Below, one piece after another: positions 1 to 9,338 of a DNA stretch of 16,360 nt. Origin of the DNA: an uncultured Pedobacter sp. (GTDB taxonomy: Bacteria > Bacteroidota > Bacteroidia > Sphingobacteriales > Sphingobacteriaceae); assembly GCF_946479715.1 (NCBI RefSeq), contig NZ_CAMLHF010000125.1:1-16360 (forward strand). Reading direction: 5' to 3'. The position numbers were made by a program, and so were the translations under genes. Numbering within the stretch: the stretch's first letter is position 1; the number at the start of each line of letters is the position of its first letter. A model generated the notes under the pieces. That model searched no databases, was not told the origin of the DNA, and worked only from the letters and a program-made list of their open reading frames with translations.

Positions 1-1
1 T

Positions 2-718
2 GAAAATTTAAAAGCAAGAGACATAGATGGACTAATTGTCATCGGTGGAGACGGAACTTTTACAGGAGCCCTGAGATTTGCAAAGAAGCATGGCGTAAAA
101 GTTATAGGTATTCCTGGAACTATTGATAACGATTTATACGGATCAGATTTCACTTTAGGATATGATACCGCAATAAATACAGTTATTGAAGCCATTGACA
201 AAATCAGAGATACAGCCGACTCACATGACAGGTTGTTCTTTATTGAAGTAATGGGCAGAGATTCGGGATGTATCGCTTTAAGAAGTGCGATTGCCAGTGG
301 TGCGGAAGCGGTTTTGTTACCTGAAAGAGAAACTAGTGTTGATGAATTGGTAGCTCAGCTCGAAGCTGGTGCAGCTACTAAAAAATCATCGAGCATAGTT
401 ATTGTTTCTGAAGGACATAAAGACGGTGGAGCTTTTGACATTGCCAAAAAAGTGAAGGAAAGATTTAATCACTATGATACAAAAGTGACTATCTTAGGCC
501 ACCTTCAACGAGGAGGCAGCCCAAGTAGTTTCGACAGGATACTAGGAAGCAGACTCGGCTTTGCTGCTGTAAATGAACTTTTAAAAGGGAACACCATGCG
601 AATGGTTGGCCTGCGTGGTAATGATATACACACAACCACTATTGAAGAAGCACTTACAAAGCATAGCTTTAAATTGGAAAGTGATTTATTGGAAATGACT
701 AAAGTCTTATCAATATAA
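2..718 (+). CDS. pfkA: ATP-dependent 6-phosphofructokinase, 5'-truncated by window edge
   Basis: Phosphorylates fructose 6-phosphate to fructose 1,6-bisphosphate, the committing step of glycolysis, in the cytoplasm. The reading frame is open from base 2 to the TAA at 716-718, giving 238 residues of the C-terminal three quarters; comparison with the 320-residue E. coli enzyme suggests about 86 residues are missing upstream. Visible motifs are GGDGT (local residues 15-19), PGTIDND (38-44, containing the catalytic Asp of the family), MGRDSG, and the C-terminal HLQRGGSPSSFDR effector/substrate segment. The two positions that separate ATP- from pyrophosphate-dependent enzymes (Gly104 and Gly124 in E. 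coli numbering) are both Gly here, which supports ATP use. It is followed after 2 bases by a kinase homologue and then gapA, so it is the first visible gene of a glycolytic operon. An internal TTG at 233 is not the start, because the upstream frame encodes the conserved nucleotide-binding motifs. Confidence 0.95.
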   Translation, partial: ENLKARDIDGLIVIGGDGTFTGALRFAKKHGVKVIGIPGTIDNDLYGSDFTLGYDTAINTVIEAIDKIRDTADSHDRLFFIEVMGRDSGCIALRSAIASGAEAVLLPERETSVDELVAQLEAGAATKKSSSIVIVSEGHKDGGAFDIAKKVKERFNHYDTKVTILGHLQRGGSPSSFDRILGSRLGFAAVNELLKGNTMRMVGLRGNDIHTTTIEEALTKHSFKLESDLLEMTKVLSI

Positions 719-720
719 AT

Positions 721-2566
<1,846 letters not shown>

Positions 2567-2598
2567 AACCCGTTCATACAGGTTTATATTTGGTTAGA

Positions 2599-2633
2599 AA
2601 AGGGATGTGCGTGGATGCGACATCCCTTTCTTG
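2599..2633 (+). terminator. Intrinsic terminator after gapA, probably bidirectional
   Basis: A perfect 10-bp stem (AAAGGGATGT at 2599-2608 with ACATCCCTTT at 2620-2629) encloses an 11-base loop and runs into a T-rich tail. It lies 33 bases after the gapA stop and 34 bases from the stop of the convergent minus-strand gene. The A-rich left flank gives a T-rich tail on the minus strand too, so it may serve both transcripts. Confidence 0.85.
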
Positions 2634-2666
2634 TTTCTATCTATTTTCCCAATTACATTTTAGAAT

Positions 2667-3020
2667 TTATAAATCAACCTGGGCTATATAAATAGCTTTA
2701 GGCAATTTATAGAATACATCAACCGTAACCTGGCAAAGCCACATTTGATGATTATACAATTCACCCCTATAGGTTTCCATAATATAATTACCACCACCAA
2801 TAGTATTAGTTAAGTCTTCAACAAGTCTAATCCTGTCGGCACCCTCAAACTGTTCATCACTCATCTCTAAGTAGCATTCATTAGCATATCCACTAACTTT
2901 ATCGAGCATAGTATCTGCTCCATCCACCATTTGCAAATCATCAATTGAACCGCCCCATTCAGGCAGATCAATGTACCACTTACCGTCAGCTGTCTTGTAA
3001 AATCTAAATGTATCCTTCAT
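2667..3020 (-). CDS. Small uncharacterised protein, DUF6717-like
   Basis: A 117-residue soluble protein with no signal peptide or membrane segment. The pattern FYKTADGKWYIDLPEW followed by GxxxDLQMVxGADTMLD looks to me like the DUF6717 family, which has no known function; this assignment is from memory of the pattern and is moderate. It is acidic and rich in aromatic residues, with no recognisable catalytic motif. Its ATG overlaps the TGA of the upstream acetyltransferase gene by 4 bases (ATGA at 3017-3020), so the two are translationally coupled and the start is well fixed. It ends toward gapA across a shared terminator. Confidence 0.8.
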   Translation of the reverse strand: MKDTFRFYKTADGKWYIDLPEWGGSIDDLQMVDGADTMLDKVSGYANECYLEMSDEQFEGADRIRLVEDLTNTIGGGNYIMETYRGELYNHQMWLCQVTVDVFYKLPKAIYIAQVDL

Positions 3021-3514
3021 ATCTTATCGGGTGGGGAAATAAAAACCATTTTATGAATATCGTAACTTACGCCTTTATGGACCATCGTTTTACTTTTCTC
3101 TGTTAAGAATTTGAAACCAACTGATTCATAGCACCTAATTGCCGCATAATTCTTCTCCCAGGTAAAAAGTTCAACGGTATTTGTTTTGTAAAGCCGCTTA
3201 GATTCTTTCAGCATCAACTTAATAAAATACCGTCCTAATCCCTTGCCCCGAAGTAATGGTTCTCCTACAAGAATCCTGGCTAATCTTGGACAGCCACTGT
3301 CCTGGGGGATGATCTCTCCAAAAGCAAACGGAAGCTTTTCTAAAGTGTAGCCTATATAGAAATGACGATCCGGGTAAGTTTTCTCATAATCTTGAATTTG
3401 CTGTTCCGTTAAAGGATAAGAAAAATCAGTCCCAGAGAACTGAAGCAAAAGCGCTGCATCGGTTATCCACTTCCGCAGTAATTTAAAATCTGAACTCTTA
3501 TATGGTTTAAGCAT
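3017..3514 (-). CDS. GNAT-family N-acetyltransferase
   Basis: A 165-residue protein of the GCN5-related acetyltransferase fold, which transfers an acetyl group from acetyl-CoA to an amine. The acetyl-CoA pyrophosphate loop of motif A is visible as RGKGLG (residues 89-94) after the strand ARILVGEPLL, and motif B follows as NYAAIRCYESVGF (122-134), the usual 'aliphatic-x-CYxxxGF' end of the domain. The substrate cannot be told from sequence; ribosomal-protein-like, amino-sugar or small-molecule targets are all possible. It is first in a two-gene unit, overlapping the DUF6717-like gene by 4 bases. A Bacteroidota promoter lies just upstream, giving a predicted leader of only about a dozen bases. 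Confidence 0.92.
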   Translation of the reverse strand: MLKPYKSSDFKLLRKWITDAALLLQFSGTDFSYPLTEQQIQDYEKTYPDRHFYIGYTLEKLPFAFGEIIPQDSGCPRLARILVGEPLLRGKGLGRYFIKLMLKESKRLYKTNTVELFTWEKNYAAIRCYESVGFKFLTEKSKTMVHKGVSYDIHKMVFISPPDKI

Positions 3515-3532
3515 TTCCTTAAATATCTATTC

Positions 3533-3564
3533 CAAATCTATTGTTAAGGATTTACACCAGCAAG
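3533..3564 (-). promoter_or_regulatory. Bacteroidota-type promoter for the acetyltransferase unit
   Basis: On the minus strand CTTG (3564-3561, one mismatch to the -33 TTTG) is followed after 20 bases by TAGATTTG (3540-3533), a full match to the -7 consensus TAnnTTTG. The position implies a start a few bases downstream and a short leader to the ATG at 3514. Confidence 0.65.
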
Positions 3565-3616
3565 AAGAAAGTTAAAAGCATTATTTTTTTATTCATATCA
3601 ATGTTACTAAGTTATA

Positions 3617-3647
3617 TTTGGATATTTAATGTCAGAATTTAACTTTG
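3617..3647 (+). promoter_or_regulatory. Bacteroidota-type promoter for the lipoprotein gene
   Basis: TTTG (3617-3620), a 19-base spacer, then TAACTTTG (3640-3647) match the -33 and -7 consensus of the Bacteroidota primary sigma factor exactly. The implied transcript begins about 30 bases before the ATG at 3682. It is divergent from the acetyltransferase promoter, with about 50 bases between the two -33 elements. Confidence 0.8.
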
Positions 3648-3681
3648 TTAAAACCAAATATTCCTCTTATCTCAAAATTTT

Positions 3682-4491
3682 ATGAAAACTATTTTTTACG
3701 CCCTTCTTACAACCATTGCCTTCTCTGCTTGTCAAGGCAATAAGGAAAATGCCGCAACTTACACTCCGAGAGTGCTAACAGCAACAGAAAAATTCAACTA
3801 TTATCCTGAAACCAGAGGCGACACCTTAGCTCTTATTACTGCCGAAGGTGATAAAAAAGCGGCTGAAGAAGCAACAGAGGTGTTTAGTGTAAAATACAAG
3901 GATACAGTTATTCAAATCCAAACAAATCCGGCAGACAAAGCCTCCGCTATAGGTAAATTCTCTACTGCTGAATATGTAAATACTCAAAAAACTGCTTTAC
4001 TTGTACAAATTGCAGACAACTCAGGTCTGGTAGCTCCTGTATATTTAATCACAATAACAGATAAAAAACCAGAAGTAATTAGCCTTTACAGAGCATCTAA
4101 AGGTAAAGAGGATAAAAAATATACCAAGGGAATTATCAAAACCGGAAGAGATGGTTATTTAGTTAATAATGATTTCTTTGTTGCCAATGTTAACGCTAAG
4201 GTTTTCTTAATTAAAAGACAAAATCCGGACGAAAGGATCCAGGGAGAATTCATGCTGAAATCTCCGGATAAACAAACATTTGCATTTCTAGGCGAAAAAT
4301 CTTTTTTCCAGGTGCACTATCCTACAGGAAAAGCATATGATCAGCCTTTAAAAACTTTGCCAACTGCAAAAGGAAATGATCTGTTTGTATGGATTCAGGA
4401 AAACTATAAATGGGATAGAGATAAAGAAGGCATTTCACACTTAATCCCTAGCGACAACGATAAGATTGTCGATTTAAAATCATTCAAGTAA
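3682..4491 (+). CDS. Uncharacterised lipoprotein
   Basis: A 269-residue protein I do not recognise. It begins with a lipoprotein signal: a short charged start, a hydrophobic stretch, and a lipobox-like FSAC with the lipidated Cys at residue 17, followed by QGNKEN. This suggests export and attachment to a membrane. The mature part is hydrophilic, Lys/Thr-rich and predicted mostly beta, without repeats or known catalytic motifs. It has its own well-matched promoter upstream and a long hairpin just after its stop, with the M3 peptidase gene starting 93 bases later on the same strand. No clear promoter is visible between the hairpin and the peptidase, so partial cotranscription is plausible. No function is assigned. 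Confidence 0.85.
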   Translation: MKTIFYALLTTIAFSACQGNKENAATYTPRVLTATEKFNYYPETRGDTLALITAEGDKKAAEEATEVFSVKYKDTVIQIQTNPADKASAIGKFSTAEYVNTQKTALLVQIADNSGLVAPVYLITITDKKPEVISLYRASKGKEDKKYTKGIIKTGRDGYLVNNDFFVANVNAKVFLIKRQNPDERIQGEFMLKSPDKQTFAFLGEKSFFQVHYPTGKAYDQPLKTLPTAKGNDLFVWIQENYKWDRDKEGISHLIPSDNDKIVDLKSFK

Positions 4492-4502
4492 GCATTACAA
4501 AT

Positions 4503-4558
4503 TGTACATAAAAAGCGTCTGTATCTGCACCTATGATACAGGCGCTTTTTTATGTACA
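4503..4558 (+). terminator. Long hairpin terminator between lipoprotein and peptidase genes
   Basis: Bases 4503-4525 pair with 4535-4558 almost perfectly: one G-U wobble and one extra T in 23 positions, with a 9-base loop (4526-4534). The right arm carries GCGC followed by six T, and the left arm mirrors it with an A-run, so it can terminate in either direction. It is much longer than the other terminators in the window. Confidence 0.85.
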
Positions 4559-4584
4559 TTAGATCAACAAAATAAAAAAACTGC

Positions 4585-6729
4585 ATGAAAACATCATTTA
4601 AGGTTCCTTTATTTGCAATGCTTGCAATTCTAACCTCTTGTCAAAATACCGACAAAAAGTCGACAGCAGATGGCACGACTTTATCACCCTCAAACCCCTT
4701 TCTTAACCAGAGCAAACTACCTTATCAGGCGCCTGATTTTGATCATATAAAAAATAGCGACTTTAAGCCTGCCTTCGAAGAAGGGATGAAAATTCATTTA
4801 GAAGAAATTCAGAAAATTGCTGGCAATACCGAAACGCCAACGTTCGAAAACACGCTCGTAGCAATGGAAAAATCGGGCGAAATGCTGACGAGGGTAAATA
4901 GGATATTTGGCGTCCTCACAGGTGCAAATACGAACGATGAGCTACAAAAATTACAAGAAGAATTTGCACCTAAACTTGCTGCTCACCAGGATGCTATATC
5001 ATTAAATCCTGAGCTATTCAAAAGGATCGAATCCATTTATAATACAAGAGAAAAGTTAAAATTAGATCAGGAATCAAAACGATTAATAGAATATTATTAT
5101 CAGACATTTGTTTTAGCCGGAGCCAAACTTTCAGAAACAGACAAAACAAATCTTAAAAAGCTGAATGAACAGGAAGCCTCTTTAAGTGCCAAATTTTCTA
5201 ATCAACTCCTTGCTGCTGCCAAAGCAGGTGCTTTAGTTGTTAATGACAAATCAGAACTTGCAGGCTTATCAGAAGGTGAGCTTGCTGCTGCTGCCCAAAC
5301 TGCGAAAGCGAATAAGTTAGAAGGCAAATGGATGTTACCTCTTCAAAATACTACCCAGCAACCTTCGTTGCAAATGTTATCAAACCGTACAACCAGACAA
5401 AAGCTCTTTGATGCTTCCTGGAACCGCGCTGAGCGAAACGACACAAACGACACCAGAAAAGCTATTGTTGAAATAGCAAAAATCAGAGCAGAAAAAGCAA
5501 AACTTATCGGTTTTCCTAATTATGCTACATGGAAACTGCAGGATCAAATGGCTAAAACTCCTGCCGCAGTAGAAACCTTCTTTTCAAAACTAGTTCCCTC
5601 CGCAACAGCAAAAGCCAAAGCTGAAGCCGCTGATATCCAGGCTGTAATTGATCAGCAAAAGGGTGGTTTTAAAGTAGAGCCATACGACTGGAATTACTAT
5701 GCAGAACAGGTTCGCAAAGCGAAATACGATCTGGATGAAAATCAGATAAAACCTTATTTCGAATTAAACAAGGTACTTCAAAATGGTGTATTTTATGCTG
5801 CTACCCAACTTTATGGCATCACATTTAAAGAACGCACAGATCTTCCGGTATATCATAAAGATGTTAAAGTATATGAGCTATTTGATAAAGACAATACTAC
5901 CATAGGCTTGTTTTACTGTGACTATTTTAAACGTGACAACAAATCTGGAGGCGCCTGGATGGACAATATGGTTGGTCAATCTAAGCTATTGGGTACTAAA
6001 CCAGTAATTTTCAACGTATGTAACTTCACTAAACCAGCATCTGGTCAGCCGGCATTAATCAGCTTTGATGATGTAACTACAATGTTCCATGAGTTTGGTC
6101 ATGCGCTACATGGTTTCTTTGCGAACCAACAATACCCAAGCTTATCTGGTGCCAATGTTGCAAGGGATTTTGTGGAGTTCCCATCTCAGTTCAATGAACA
6201 TTGGGCAATAAACCCAATGGTATTTAAAAATTACGCTGTTCATTATAAAACAGGTGAGCCAATGCCACAAACATTGGTTGATAAGATCAAAAAGGCTGGT
6301 ACATTTAATCAGGGCTATGCATTAACAGAAGTCCTTGCAGCCGCTTCACTCGATATGCAATGGCATAAGCTATCAGCAACAGATCCTTTGCAGGATGCAG
6401 ACAAATTTGAAACCACAGCCTTACAAAAAACACATCTTGATTTATCTTATGTTCCATCGCGCTACCGCTCTTCTTACTTTTTACACATCTGGGGAAATGG
6501 TTATGCCGCGGGTTATTATGCCTACCTATGGACAGAGATGTTAGATCATGATGCATTCTCCTGGTTCGAAGAAAACGGAGGATTAACCCGTGCCAATGGT
6601 CAACGCTTTAGAGACATGATACTTTCAAAAGGCAACACAGAAGATTATGGTAAGATGTTTAGAGATTTCCGCGGACATGATCCAAATATTTCTGCAATGC
6701 AGAAATATAGAGGCTTAATCACAAAATAA
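4585..6729 (+). CDS. M3-family metallopeptidase lipoprotein (peptidyl-dipeptidase Dcp-like)
   Basis: A 714-residue zinc peptidase that in its family removes C-terminal dipeptides from short peptides. Here it probably acts in the cell envelope, because the N-terminus is a lipoprotein signal with lipobox LTSC and the lipidated Cys at residue 19. The zinc site is intact: HEFGH at residues 502-506, and the third ligand Glu531 in DFVEFPSQFNEHW, the same 29-residue spacing from the first His as in E. coli Dcp. The C-terminal substrate-binding segment HIWGNGYAAGYYAYLW is also present. Length is that of the Dcp/oligopeptidase A group plus a signal; lipid anchoring and overall pattern favour Dcp over the cytoplasmic oligopeptidase A. 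It follows the unknown lipoprotein gene across a strong hairpin, and its own terminator lies within the 3' end of the next, convergent gene. Confidence 0.93.
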   Translation: MKTSFKVPLFAMLAILTSCQNTDKKSTADGTTLSPSNPFLNQSKLPYQAPDFDHIKNSDFKPAFEEGMKIHLEEIQKIAGNTETPTFENTLVAMEKSGEMLTRVNRIFGVLTGANTNDELQKLQEEFAPKLAAHQDAISLNPELFKRIESIYNTREKLKLDQESKRLIEYYYQTFVLAGAKLSETDKTNLKKLNEQEASLSAKFSNQLLAAAKAGALVVNDKSELAGLSEGELAAAAQTAKANKLEGKWMLPLQNTTQQPSLQMLSNRTTRQKLFDASWNRAERNDTNDTRKAIVEIAKIRAEKAKLIGFPNYATWKLQDQMAKTPAAVETFFSKLVPSATAKAKAEAADIQAVIDQQKGGFKVEPYDWNYYAEQVRKAKYDLDENQIKPYFELNKVLQNGVFYAATQLYGITFKERTDLPVYHKDVKVYELFDKDNTTIGLFYCDYFKRDNKSGGAWMDNMVGQSKLLGTKPVIFNVCNFTKPASGQPALISFDDVTTMFHEFGHALHGFFANQQYPSLSGANVARDFVEFPSQFNEHWAINPMVFKNYAVHYKTGEPMPQTLVDKIKKAGTFNQGYALTEVLAAASLDMQWHKLSATDPLQDADKFETTALQKTHLDLSYVPSRYRSSYFLHIWGNGYAAGYYAYLWTEMLDHDAFSWFEENGGLTRANGQRFRDMILSKGNTEDYGKMFRDFRGHDPNISAMQKYRGLITK

Positions 6730-6737
6730 CATATAAA

Positions 6738-6768
6738 GGGAACCGGCTAATTACCGGTTTTCTTTTTT
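6738..6768 (+). terminator. Terminator of the M3 peptidase, inside the convergent gene
   Basis: AACCGG (6741-6746) pairs with CCGGTT (6754-6759) around a 7-base loop. The stem can be extended by wobble pairs and a G-C (6738-6740 with 6760-6762) and is followed by six T at 6763-6768. The right arm and T-run are also the last codons of the minus-strand membrane protein gene. Confidence 0.8.
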
Positions 6769-7386
6769 AAACCTTCCTCCTATCCAAACCGATAAAAAAG
6801 ACAACACCAGGAATACAACAAGTACATAAAAACAGTTTACGAATACTGTAGCGTACCCATATTTTGCCACATCTACAAAGGGGTAAGGGTAAAATCCTGA
6901 TGCAGATCCTCTGTATAAGATAAACATCAAATAAATAAAAGGATAAATAAGCCAGCTAAAGGCATCATTCCATTTCAATGAATCTTTAGCTACAAACAAG
7001 AACCAGTATACTACAAATAAAATAGGAATAATTAAGTGAAGTAACTCGTCTACTACCAGTTGTAAGCCCTTTGGTTCCCATGTAAACCTCAATATCAGAT
7101 TGTAAATTAAAGCCACTACAGTAATATAAACTGCAGTTGCAGTTAGGGTAGTCGGCTTTATAAAGAACCCGCTTTCCTTTCGTTTCAGCAAAAGTGAAGT
7201 AAAGCACAATGCTACAAGAATATTAGTTAAAACTGTAAAGTAGCTGAAATACCTGATAACTGACTCATCAACCGGCACAATATTACTTTGCGTAGTAAGA
7301 TAAAGCTGTGCTATTAGTGCAAACCAGCTTAATACAACACCTGTTATTAACAACCAATTACCGCCTTTGATATTACTTTGTTCCAT
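6751..7386 (-). CDS. Pr6Pr / FAR-17a-AIG1-like six-helix membrane protein
   Basis: A 211-residue integral membrane protein with six hydrophobic segments at about residues 11-31, 46-67, 79-101, 114-132, 145-158 and 178-203. Its pattern, RYFSYFTVLTN in helix 2, DELLHLIIP in helix 4 and YPYPFVDVAKYG before helix 6, matches the bacterial Pr6Pr family, related to eukaryotic FAR-17a/AIG1. In AIG1 and ADTRP a Thr and a His in the membrane act as a hydrolase pair on fatty-acid esters of hydroxy fatty acids; Thr51 and His117 are possible counterparts here, which is an inference from motif position only. The gene stands alone between two plus-strand genes. Its stop codon lies within the terminator hairpin of the convergent peptidase gene. 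No convincing promoter was found upstream. Confidence 0.82.
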   Translation of the reverse strand: MEQSNIKGGNWLLITGVVLSWFALIAQLYLTTQSNIVPVDESVIRYFSYFTVLTNILVALCFTSLLLKRKESGFFIKPTTLTATAVYITVVALIYNLILRFTWEPKGLQLVVDELLHLIIPILFVVYWFLFVAKDSLKWNDAFSWLIYPFIYLMFILYRGSASGFYPYPFVDVAKYGYATVFVNCFYVLVVFLVLSFLSVWIGGRFKKENR

Positions 7387-7535
7387 GCTAACACCAAGTT
7401 ACGGAAAAAGGAATACATAAATGCAAGGCCAAAAAAGTTTAATCATTGGCTATTAAGGAATAATAATCTTAATCTGTATACCCTATCTTAGATATTGTTA
7501 ACCAAATCAATAAACTTCTAATCAACGAAGCATTC

Positions 7536-9323
7536 ATGTCCATTTTAAAAGCATTTATAACCACTGGTATTCTCACTGCATTAACATTTAGCTCATCTAC
7601 AGCACAAGACATTGAACGATGGGACAAACAAGCCAATGAAAAAGAGAATCCTAATGCCAAATGGTTTAAAGAAGCAAAATTTGGCATGTTTATTCACTGG
7701 GGCTTATATTCAAAACTTGGGGGTGTATGGAATGGCAAAGATTATTATGGCAGTGGCGAGTGGTTAATGCATCAGGCTAAAGTACCTGCAGCTGATTATG
7801 CAAAAGTTGCTAAAGAATTTAATCCCGTAAAATTTAATGCAGATGAATGGGCCGATCTTGCAAAGGATGCAGGCATCAAGTACATGGTAATTACCGCTAA
7901 ACATCACGAAGGTTTTGCAATGTACGATTCAAAAGTTAGTGATTTTAATATCGTAAAGGCTTCTCCTTACGGAAAAGACCCCATGAAAGCGCTTTCAAAC
8001 GCCACAAGAAAAAGGGGTATACAATTTGGCTTTTACTATTCTCAGTTTCTGGATTGGCACGAGCCAAACGGCGGTGGCAACAAATGGGACTTTGACGAAA
8101 CAAAAAAAGACTACTTAAAATATTATAAAGAAAAGTCAATTCCGCAGCTAAAGGAACTGCTTACCAATTACGGTGATCTTGGTATTGTTTGGTTTGATAT
8201 GCCAGGCGGTCTGGATAAAAAACAAACTCAGGAACTGGTAGACAGTATGCATGCCCTGCAGCCTAAGAGCCTCTTCAGTAGCAGAGTTGGGCAAGGACTG
8301 GGAGATTACCGCACCTTTGGTGATTCTGAAGTTCCTGCAACACCAATAAAAGGTGCCTGGGAATCCATATACACGCACAACGATTCATGGGGATATATTA
8401 GTCATGATATGAACTTTAAGTCTCCCAAAGAGATCATCCAGCTACTTGCAACCGTAGCTTCTAAAGGCGGCAACCTTATGCTAAACGTAGGACCTGATGG
8501 AGAGGGCAACATTCCTCCTTATTCTGTAAAATACTTAAGAGAAACCGGTAAATGGCTTCAAACAAATGGCGAAAGTATTTATGGAACTACCTACGGACTA
8601 ATCCCCGCTCAACCTTGGGGCGTTACTACATCTGCACCGGGCAAACTATACCTTCATGTACTAAATAACCCAAGAAACGGAAAAATTAGAATACCGGGTG
8701 TAAATGTGGCAGTAAACAAAGTGTACCAGCTTGCAAACAAACAGCCGGTTAAATGGATAAAACAAGGCAACGACATTATTGTAGACATGCCTAAATCCTT
8801 AAATGATCACAACACAGTGCTTGCAGTACAGTTCAGCGGCAATCTTAATGATGGTTACGCGGCATCAATACCACAGGTTTCATTACAGTACGAATTCAAT
8901 ACAATAGATGCAGTAAATGCCGAAGTTAAAGGAAATGCAAAAATACAATCACTTACTTACAGTCATTATTTTGGCGACTGGAAACACACCACCTGCGTAA
9001 CAAACATGAGCAATCCGGAGGATGAAGCATCCTTTAAGTTTTCGGTAGCAGAACCGGGCGATTATAAAATACTACTGGAATATTCATGTCCAGACTCAAG
9101 CAGTAAACAAGAAGGGTTAATGAGCTTTAACAACACAACCTATAAGTTTCAAACATTAAGAACTTCAGAGTTCAGTGCAGGGAAACCATTATTATTTATC
9201 AAACATCCTGTCGCCATTGTTTCTGTTGATAAACCAGGTATTTATACCATAAAATTAACTCCAGACACTAATGGAAAGACATTATTTAGTTTAAAATCTG
9301 TTATCCTCCAACCGGTATTGTAA
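7536..9323 (+). CDS. GH29 alpha-L-fucosidase, exported
   Basis: A 595-residue glycoside hydrolase predicted to release L-fucose from glycans by a retaining mechanism in the periplasm or outside the cell. A Sec signal peptide is visible (charged start, hydrophobic core, STA|Q cleavage after residue 23). The catalytic barrel contains FGMFIHWGLYS (His54 region), AKHHEGFAMYDS (His123-His124) and GIVWFDMPGG, in which Asp221 fits the GH29 nucleophile. The NVGPDGEG segment is the usual end of the barrel. Residues from about 355 on form a beta-rich part, and the last roughly 130 residues look like a separate beta-sandwich, possibly carbohydrate-binding; I cannot name its family. No SusC/SusD pair is adjacent. 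The gene is isolated, convergent with the two-component regulator gene, with only 15 bases between the two stops. Linkage specificity is unknown. Confidence 0.93.
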   Translation: MSILKAFITTGILTALTFSSSTAQDIERWDKQANEKENPNAKWFKEAKFGMFIHWGLYSKLGGVWNGKDYYGSGEWLMHQAKVPAADYAKVAKEFNPVKFNADEWADLAKDAGIKYMVITAKHHEGFAMYDSKVSDFNIVKASPYGKDPMKALSNATRKRGIQFGFYYSQFLDWHEPNGGGNKWDFDETKKDYLKYYKEKSIPQLKELLTNYGDLGIVWFDMPGGLDKKQTQELVDSMHALQPKSLFSSRVGQGLGDYRTFGDSEVPATPIKGAWESIYTHNDSWGYISHDMNFKSPKEIIQLLATVASKGGNLMLNVGPDGEGNIPPYSVKYLRETGKWLQTNGESIYGTTYGLIPAQPWGVTTSAPGKLYLHVLNNPRNGKIRIPGVNVAVNKVYQLANKQPVKWIKQGNDIIVDMPKSLNDHNTVLAVQFSGNLNDGYAASIPQVSLQYEFNTIDAVNAEVKGNAKIQSLTYSHYFGDWKHTTCVTNMSNPEDEASFKFSVAEPGDYKILLEYSCPDSSSKQEGLMSFNNTTYKFQTLRTSEFSAGKPLLFIKHPVAIVSVDKPGIYTIKLTPDTNGKTLFSLKSVILQPVL

Positions 9324-9338
9324 AACGACTCCTGGCAA

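Noticed and set aside
2667..3514. Toxin-antitoxin module of the GNAT type
   Set aside because: Such modules pair a GNAT toxin with an upstream ribbon-helix-helix antitoxin; here the partner is downstream and has no DNA-binding pattern.
4404..4586. Minus-strand open frame of 60 codons across the hairpin between the lipoprotein and peptidase genes
   Set aside because: It is antisense to the lipoprotein gene end and includes the whole terminator hairpin; composition and context do not look coding.
6305..6556. Overlapping open frames on both strands within the M3 peptidase gene
   Set aside because: They lie wholly inside the conserved C-terminal catalytic region and have no recognisable protein features.
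7387..7535. Promoters in the divergent gap between the Pr6Pr-like gene and the fucosidase gene
   Set aside because: Partial matches such as TAACTTGG (minus) and TATCTTAG (plus) lack a correctly spaced -33 TTTG; promoters probably exist but cannot be placed.
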